64,000 bases of DNA from Pyrrhosoma nymphula (taxonomy: Eukaryota > Arthropoda > Insecta > Odonata > Coenagrionidae): contig OY754337.1 in NCBI GenBank assembly GCA_963573305.1, positions 49,675,164 to 49,739,163 of the forward strand, read 5' to 3'. Made by a program: the position numbers and the translations under genes. Positions 58,093 to 64,000 of this stretch are shown one piece after another. A model generated the notes under the pieces. The model was given only the letters and a program-made list of their open reading frames with translations. It searched no databases and was not told the DNA's origin. Numbering within the stretch: the stretch's first letter is position 1; the number at the start of each line of letters is the position of its first letter.

Positions 58093-58244
58093 ATGCGAAG
58101 CAACAATGGGAAAATGTCGACCGTGGGAGCGTCCGAATCCCGTTCATCCTCGCGCGCCACGGAAGAGATATCGCGCACCCCATCCGCTTGCTTCTCGAAA
58201 GATTGTTGGCGCCACTGTTCTCTCCATCGAGAGAGACAGATGAG
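58093..58244 (+). CDS. Possible first coding exon of an unknown gene
   Basis: In a CpG-rich island (about 57940-58310), an ATG with an insect-like start context (CGCAACAATGCG) opens 50 codons that run to ATGAG|GTATGC, a plausible splice donor at 58245. The residues begin MRSNNGKMSTVGASESRSSS and continue RATEEISRTPSACFSKDCWR; serine-rich, no known domain. Pyrimidine-rich sequence (CTCTCCCCCTCTCTCTCCC) precedes the ATG. No downstream exon was identified. Competing frames are open on the other strand, so this is weak. Confidence 0.22.
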
Positions 58245-58469
58245 GTATGCGATCGAAGAAAATGCGCCTTTGGCTTCGGCATTCGTCCCTCGGAAGCCAA
58301 GAGTGATTCACACTCTTAGATACCGGCAAACGTAAGATCATTCGGTGAGTCACAACAAATACTAAATTCCATATTTTTGTTCGCGTTGTTTGACCCATTA
58401 ATGTTCATAACTATTTTTATCGATTTGTTTCGTTTAAGATTACAACAGGGTTTTTACATACAAGAAATT

Positions 58470-59065
58470 TGGAATTTCCAGGACTTTTCCAGGCCAAAAT
58501 GTTCATTTTTCCAGGAGAAAAATATTCATTAGTTGGCCAGTTGGTATTTTAAAGAAGGTGCAAGAAAATTATGACAGCAAATTGAAGTTAAATTACCACT
58601 TGGTGATTAAATAGGGTTTTATTCAACATCACTTTAAGATACAATCAGGGTAACTCAGAAGTTCAAAAACTAATTAGTGGAAATGTGGGCACTAATAGAA
58701 CAGAAGTACTGATGCTCCCTTTTTTATAGTTGGAGGTAATTATGTCTTGGGAGAAGCTAACAACCTTAACTCAATCTTAGGAGAAACAAATATCCCAGCA
58801 TCTTCTGCATGAGTGTATTAATGGGAAAGTTTATTTCAGATGTATCACACCAAATGCTTAACTGAATAACCAAATAAGAACTCCTGAGCCTCAAAAAAAG
58901 CTTTACCCACACCCCAACAGGCAATGACTATAATGTCACTGCTCACTTATTGAAAAAAATTAATATTTTTACTTGGGTAAGCAAATATCCCATGATTTTC
59001 CAAGGTTTTCCAGGTCCATTTTCAATTTCCTTGACTTTTCCAGGATTTCCAGGTATGCAGAAACT
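58470..59065. repeat. Repeat bounded by TTTTCCAGG motifs
   Basis: TTTCCAGGACTTTTCCAGG at 58478-58496 and TTTTCCAAGGTTTTCCAGG plus TTGACTTTTCCAGGATTTCC at 58996-59050 bracket about 500 bp of AT-rich DNA. Such CTTTTCCAGG-repeating ends are seen in old DNA transposons of animals. Direct orientation at both ends leaves the type open. Confidence 0.4.
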
Positions 59066-59212
59066 CTGACATACGTATGTTCACGAGGATGTGCACTGTG
59101 CAGTCCATTTTTTGATTTACTAAGTAGTTTTCGAGAAAACCGTTGGGTATCAAAGTGCCTTTTTGGGCAAAATTCCTGGTAGAGACACACACGAACTCGA
59201 AAGATCAGGGGC

Positions 59213-59400
59213 GCAATCACGGTTCTCCATAACGCTTGCGCTCGCGTTATCGTTATTTTTAATGACACTCATTAGAGCGGAAACGTGATCGTCATTCTTT
59301 GATTTTTTTCAGGCGCTTTAAAAATCTAGATATAATCGATGTAGTGAGTTCTTAGGACAGTAACAGAGAGTATTTCCCTTCTAGAGCGGTTCGGATTTCG
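59213..59400 (+). repeat. Dispersed repeat R2, copy
   Basis: AATCACGGTTCTCCATAACG, GCGCTCGCGTTATCG, CACTCATTAGAGCGGAAACG and CCCTTCTAGAGCGGTT align in order with 62265-62465, and the first part with the minus copy at 11132-11212. Confidence 0.65.
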
Positions 59401-59689
59401 GATTAGTTGCCAATCATCAGTATTTTCATGTGAGGATTCATTTCTCATGCACAGTGTTTTTTTTAGAAACATGGCATTCATACATAATTAGAGAAATACT
59501 ATTCTCTTCACGATTCACCCGTTGTCGCAATTAGGACCATGTTATTTCAATTTGCGAAAAAAATAATACCGTGGAAAGTTAAGATTTTGTTTTTCAAAGC
59601 AAACAGAGAACAAGTTTTTCTATAAAGTAGCCAGAATAAGAATAAAATGACACTGAAATCATTTTACGGTGGAACCATCTTAGATGAAA

Positions 59690-60190
59690 TAAAAAGGAAT
59701 TAAGAAGAAAATGGGCATCGTAGATACGAGGAGGAAAGCATTAGCGAAGAAAGCGGTTAGTAATAGAAGGGAACTGATGACAGGGACCTTGGGTAAGGAT
59801 ATAAAGAAGAGGCTGGTGAAGAGCTTGATAAAGAGTTTGGCGTTGAGTGGAGCAGAAACGTGGAATCAGAGAAAAGAGGACGAGAAAAGACTACGAGCTT
59901 TCGAGAAGTGGGTGTGGAGGAGGATGGAGAGGGTGCGGTCGGTGGACGTAAAGGAACACAAATGAAGAAGTTCTTGACATGATTGGTGAGGAGAGGAAAC
60001 TTCAGGATGAGATTAGGGGGAGGCAGAGTAGGTGGCTGGACACGGCAATTAGGGGCGTTGGGTTGCTCAAGGCCGTGATAGAGGGAAGGATGCTGAGCAA
60101 GCGGGGAAGGGGAAGAAAGAGAATAGATTTCATGAACGGGATGAAGAAGGGTAGGACTTAGGCTGAGATGAAGAAAGAAATACAAGAGGT
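59690..60190 (+). mobile_element. LINE-B (RTE-like) 3' fragment, best-preserved copy
   Basis: Open frame 59711-59965 reads KDIKKRLVKSLIKSLALSGA then ETWNQRKEDEKRLRAFEKWV and WRRMERVRSVD. After a frameshift near 59955, frame 59979-60161 reads IGEERKLQDEIRGRQSRWLD then GLLKAVIEGRMLSKRGRGRK-RIDFMNGM. Together they make the end of an RTE/L2-type LINE protein, with only one obvious frameshift. The reverse-transcriptase catalytic motif (YxDD) is upstream and absent. Confidence 0.75.
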
Positions 60191-60303
60191 AGATAGGGCC
60201 CTGCACATGTAAATATCTGGAGTAGTTTCTCTGACTTTCAATAAAATCTACCTTTAACCGGTAGATTACTTTAATAAAAAAATAACAGGTGAAGGTATTT
60301 CCT

Positions 60304-60620
60304 CTGCGATTGTGTGAGTCAAAACAAATATGAAGTTCCACCTTTTTTTATTTGGTTTAAAACCCTCCTTTCGGTGAATACATGCGCGACCTATTGATAA
60401 CCAAAATTAAGGTACCTACTAATATGCATATGATTCCGCGAATATATTTTTATAAGCACTTTTTTCAGCCATAGGAGCCAACTGTAGCACCACTATGGAA
60501 TTACCACATTTTGACTTCAAATATCACAGTAACTGGCTAATAACTCACAAAATAAGGTGGTAAGATGCCTATATTTTACTTTAATTCAATTTTCGGGAGT
60601 TTTTCCTTCTTTGTAAACAG
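60304..60620. repeat. Dispersed repeat R3, copy 2
   Basis: Same-orientation homologue of 41479-41800 (see that entry). Confidence 0.6.
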
Positions 60621-61290
60621 TATTAATCAAGTTCTATCTACGAGAAAAACAGCGTGGAATGATGACATTTTGTTGCTCATATCAGAAAGAGAGCAAGATA
60701 TTCTACAAGTAGCCAGAATATGAATAAAATTACATTTATGTCATTTTACGGATAAAAAAACACCTTAAATCTTTCCTCCAAGATTGTCAAAAGGCACTGA
60801 TTTTTAACGTATCGAATGGTAAACGTAATACCCTATGGGGAGATGATATAAAGAGGCATTTTGTGCAGTACGAGGGGATTTAGAAAGTACACCGCTTTAT
60901 TAAAGGAGAAAGAATAATACTATAATATTAGTTTGATGGCTAACCACGACATTTTGTAACAGTTTTCATGGTTCACCGAAAACTCGAGTTCCAATCGCTT
61001 GCTTCAAAGTCATTTCATAACAGAAAAAAAGAGTCACCTTTTTCACATAAGAGAGAAAAGTTACCGTCTCAGTTGAACGCATGGGTTCAGTGCAGCGATT
61101 TTCTCTCAAAATCTCTCCTTGCTTTCCAGTAATATAAAATTTTCGAATTTGTTCAGTGCGACACAACTTTTTTTATAGACTTCCTCTAGCCTCCATTAGG
61201 CAGTAATACGATCCTGATCCTGAAATTGTGCCAAAAAAAAACAATATTTTCCGATTACTCGTGCACTAAACTCTATGCGGTATGAAACGG
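60621..61290. other. Non-coding stretch
   Basis: Nothing recognised; the minus frame 60966-61166 has no domain. Confidence 0.4.
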
Positions 61291-61291
61291 G

Positions 61292-61645
61292 GGGGGGTCA
61301 ATTCTCGAACGACGGCGATAATTATCGTCTTCAAAAATGATACTGTCACTGCATAGTTCCATTTATTCTGTATTGTTGAGTTATAGATTCTGTAATGTTG
61401 ATTGGCCAAATCCTATCCGCATTTTCGAGGGTTCAACGATAGCTCCACGGAAACATCAACGAAACGATTCGATTCCCGAATGCCGTGATACTTACCGCAT
61501 GCGATAATATCAATACATGCATTCCATGGTTTCTTTGATTCAGTATTGTTGATTTGTCACATTATATACGCATGGGATAATTACTGTGTAAAAAATATAA
61601 ATTTTCACCATGTGATAATTATCACATTTCGAGAATTGACACCCA
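61292..61645. mobile_element. MITE with GGGTGTCAATTCTCGAA-type inverted repeats
   Basis: The left GGGGGTCAATTCTCGAACGA...GATAATTATCG and right CATGTGATAATTATCACATT then TCGAGAATTGACACCC are inverted ends of about 35 bp with internal mismatches. Both carry the palindrome GATAATTATC. Interior 280 bp is non-coding and contains two TGTATTGTTGA..-type repeats. Target duplication not resolved. Confidence 0.55.
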
Positions 61646-62262
61646 GGCACAGTGTACGACGCACGAAATAATGTTCGGTACGAAAAGGCACTTTTGACTA
61701 TTCAGTCACGAAACACCTTAATCCCATGTAGTTTCTGACCTTCATATCAGTTTGGATTCGGACCGATACGGCGGATTTCCTACACACTTATTCACAGCTT
61801 CTGATTGGTTGTTGAAGAGAAACATCTGATTAATGAGAAGAAATGGCATCCGAGTTTGTTTTATGACCTCTGATAATATATTTTCTCGGTACGAAAACCG
61901 ATGATAATACGGACTCCCATTTTTAAAGCTTCTTTAAAAATGGGAGTGAGTTTTAGATTTACGCAATCTACCGACAGTCTGATGTAACTTACGAAACCCA
62001 AACTCCTCCTAGAGGCTACGTCCTCTTGCAGTTAAAAATGAACAGATATAATTAAACCAAACCCAAATTCCTGCATTCTCAGATTACTTGACTATTTAGA
62101 AGGTCATATCTTTTCTTCAAATCTATCTCGGGCTCAAAGCTGGGAAGTTTCTTCCTGCCCATGCGCGCACGAATATCACCAAAACAACCACCTAAACAAT
62201 TGTAACAAAAAATTGTAATTATTTACAGCGAAAGCTAAAAACTAGCGCAACAATGGGGCACT
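61646..62262. other. Non-coding stretch with a 16-bp perfect hairpin
   Basis: ACTCCCATTTTTAAAG at 61913-61928 is exactly inverted at 61932-61947 around a CTT loop. Otherwise nothing recognised. Confidence 0.5.
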
Positions 62263-62264
62263 CG

Positions 62265-62465
62265 AAAGTTTGAACAGGTATGCAATCTCGGTTCTCCATA
62301 CCTCGTGCGCTCGCTTCATGGTTATTTCTAAATTGCACTCATATGAGAGCGAAAACATGACTGTCATTCATCACACTGATACATTCTTCACATAACTGAT
62401 GGAGTGTCATCTTAGGACAATGACTGTAAGTATTGCCCTTCTAGAGCGGTTAGAGTTTTGGATCA
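62265..62465 (+). repeat. Dispersed repeat R2, copy
   Basis: Aligns with 59213-59400: CTCGGTTCTCCATACCTCGT, GTGCGCTCGC, CACTCATATGAGAGCGAAAA, CATCTTAGGACAATGACTGT and CCCTTCTAGAGCGGTTAGAG. Confidence 0.65.
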
Positions 62466-62810
62466 CGCCAACGTGAAAGAATGAACCGTAATCCCAACCC
62501 GGATGACTTTTTATCCCTCTCAACAATAGATACATTAATTAATAACCGAAGCAACGGGAGCGCCTAATAACAAGAAACGAAAACGCCTAAAACATTAAAG
62601 TAAAGAAAAGATAATTATACAGCTGTTTAGAGGGCCTCACGCGATCCATCGTGGTCATCTAGGTCGACACACCCAAATCGCAAAATGATTACGTGGACGC
62701 ATTCATGGAGGCATTAGCCTCAACTTCATTTTCGCTATCTATACCGTCTGTCTTTTCCTACAACTCCGGCAAGTCATTTTTTTAAACTTATCTTAAGGGT
62801 TCTTTGCGTA
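62466..62810. other. Non-coding stretch
   Basis: Nothing recognised. Confidence 0.4.
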
Positions 62811-62811
62811 A

Positions 62812-63077
62812 GGGCGGGTTTGCACTGACAAATTACTTCCGCAAGTTTATTCTGCAAGAGCTTGCGTGAGATTTTACTCTGACGAAAATGTTTCACAAGT
62901 TACTGCAGAGTTAGATTGGTTGATGTTTACTCTAGCCGGAATACGCTTCATCATTAAACTTTCCGAAACTTTTAAAAGTTCTGAAAGCGGACTTGCTGAG
63001 TAGTTTCCACCTGCAAATTTCCGAAATCAGCTTGCTACACGTAACTTGCACAATAAACTTGCTGGTGTAAACCCACC
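62812..63077. mobile_element. MITE-M, copy 5
   Basis: Ends GGGCGGGTTTGCACTGACAA and GCTGGTGTAAACCCACC are inverted; internal ACTTCCGCAAG and AACTTGCACAATAAACTTGC match the family. Flanked by GCGTAA and TTTAGG, compatible with a TTAA-like target. Confidence 0.7.
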
Positions 63078-63109
63078 TTTAGGATATAGAGAAACTTTAG
63101 CGAAAATGT

Positions 63110-63420
63110 TCATACGTAGAGTTATGTGCCACAGAAACGTGGACACTGAGAGAAGAGGACGAAAACAGGCTGGAGGCGTTTGTCATACGGGTTTGGAGGA
63201 GAACATAAAAAGTGCGGAGGACAGTATGCAAGACGAACAAAGAAGTGCTTGGTATGGTGGGTGAGGAGAGGAAATTTCAGTAGGAAATTACGAGGCAAAG
63301 TAGGCGGTAATGAGGGGCGTAAATCAGCTTGAATGCAGTGATTGAGGGGAGGAATGTTGGGTAATATGGGAAGGGGAAGAAAGAGAATAGGCTTAATGGA
63401 ATGAGAGGAAGAATTTAAAA
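63110..63420 (+). mobile_element. LINE-B (RTE-like) 3' fragment
   Basis: ETWTLREEDENRLEAFVIRV then WRRT (63136-63205) and, in another frame, NKEVLGMVGEERKFQ (63236-63282) match the 59.7-kb copy (ETWNQRKEDEKRLRAFEKWVWRRM...IGEERK). Multiple frameshifts. It starts 33 bp after MITE-M copy 5. Confidence 0.7.
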
Positions 63421-64000
63421 AAATGATCATCGAGCACTGGCCAACTAGGAGAGCACGTTATTATTATTATTATTGAGCACGTTATCATATTAGAATTACC
63501 ACGGCCAGCATGAGTAAATCAAAACGTTCACAATAAAATAATTCATAAAAAACCATTTCCACGGAGAATAGTGACATTATACTTCAAACAAAGGAAATTC
63601 TTAAAAAAATACTCATAATACTTTATTTCCGTTAAAACGATAGAGAAAAAAGGAAAACAATTAATTTTGTGGTTACCTACCTACGTAATAACAACTTACA
63701 CAGTAATGATTGTCATGTCTCAGCAAAGGAAAAAAACAACAATCGCTAACAGTCCTAAGTATCGATCCCCTGGGAAGAAGAAAAAATACAAGAGAAGATA
63801 ATGCCTCAATCAGGCAGCCGGAAAAATTCTGGGGTTATTACTAGACTCCGGAAGTTTCCCGTACAAGCAATAGTAGTTCATAACAGTAACGTGTCAATAA
63901 TGGCCGTAACTGTTATATTTCTTCTCTCATAAACGTTCATAAAATCAATATTGCTGTAGTCATGAAAACCTTTCACCACAGCTTTTTTTATACTTTTTTT
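63421..64000. other. Non-coding stretch with (TTA)n
   Basis: A short (TTA)5-6 microsatellite at about 63459-63475, possibly the tail of the preceding LINE. Nothing else recognised to the end of the window. Confidence 0.4.

Noticed and set aside
57836..58300. 154-codon minus-strand frame
   Set aside because: It is the antisense shadow of a CpG-rich block; no domain. The plus-strand start at 58093 is the better, still weak, candidate.
1..64000. CRISPR array, bacterial operon or phage genes
   Set aside because: No spaced direct-repeat arrays of the right size and no bacterial gene organisation; all signs point to a eukaryotic genome.

Overview
This is a nuclear genome window from an intron-rich, transposon-rich animal, most likely an arthropod and probably an insect. 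The evidence is an AT-rich background, no bacterial-type operons, GT-AG bounded coding exons, and dense remains of Penelope-like elements (PLEs, with a GIY-YIG endonuclease), non-LTR retrotransposons, Helitron-like elements, hAT, mariner and MITE-like DNA transposons, and tRNA-derived SINEs. The species cannot be fixed from the sequence alone. Almost all open reading frames here are chance ORFs or decayed transposon pieces.

The best host-gene signal is a pair of exons on the minus strand, 49490-49654 and 43260-43405. They join in phase and encode a proline-free, Q/E/A-rich coiled-coil segment of an unidentified protein. The roughly 6 kb intron between them has a tandem duplication that copies the splice-acceptor region of the second exon. 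A 389-bp terminal-inverted-repeat (TIR) element sits just upstream of the first. A weaker candidate is a CpG-rich first exon at 58093-58244 (+).

Layout. 0-3 kb: non-coding, with two TGACGTCA sites. 3-4 kb: LINE remnant. 7-8 kb: two hairpin elements. 8-9.9 kb: two adjoining Helitron-like elements. 10-15 kb: a SINE and four more hairpins or hairpin-like motifs. 16.6 kb: SINE. 17-20 kb: LINE remnants, one interrupted by a 157-bp hairpin with a 7-bp target duplication. 21.4 and 26.2 kb: a dispersed duplication of about 690 bp. 22.4, 29.8, 30.9, 31.9 and 62.8 kb: five copies of one MITE family. 33.3 kb: a near-perfect palindrome with a 13-bp target duplication. 34 kb: LINE remnants. 36 kb: head-to-head SINE parts. 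38.5 kb: hAT MITE with a perfect 8-bp target duplication. 39.1-40.2 kb: 5'-truncated PLE between 90-bp inverted repeats. 43-50 kb: coiled-coil gene exons. 51.9-55.5 kb: decayed transposon with a recognisable transposase-like protein and six copies of a 14-bp subterminal motif. 55.5-63.4 kb: LINE remnants, a further MITE and repeat pairs.

The most coherent unexplained theme is a set of foldback elements at about ten sites. Each carries a CTGANGA, short stem-loop, GAAAC core, or a degenerate version of it, resembling the conserved core of hammerhead ribozymes known from PLE terminal repeats. Several have variable-length target duplications (7, 10 and 13 bp), which suggests they are mobilised as body-less PLE terminal units.
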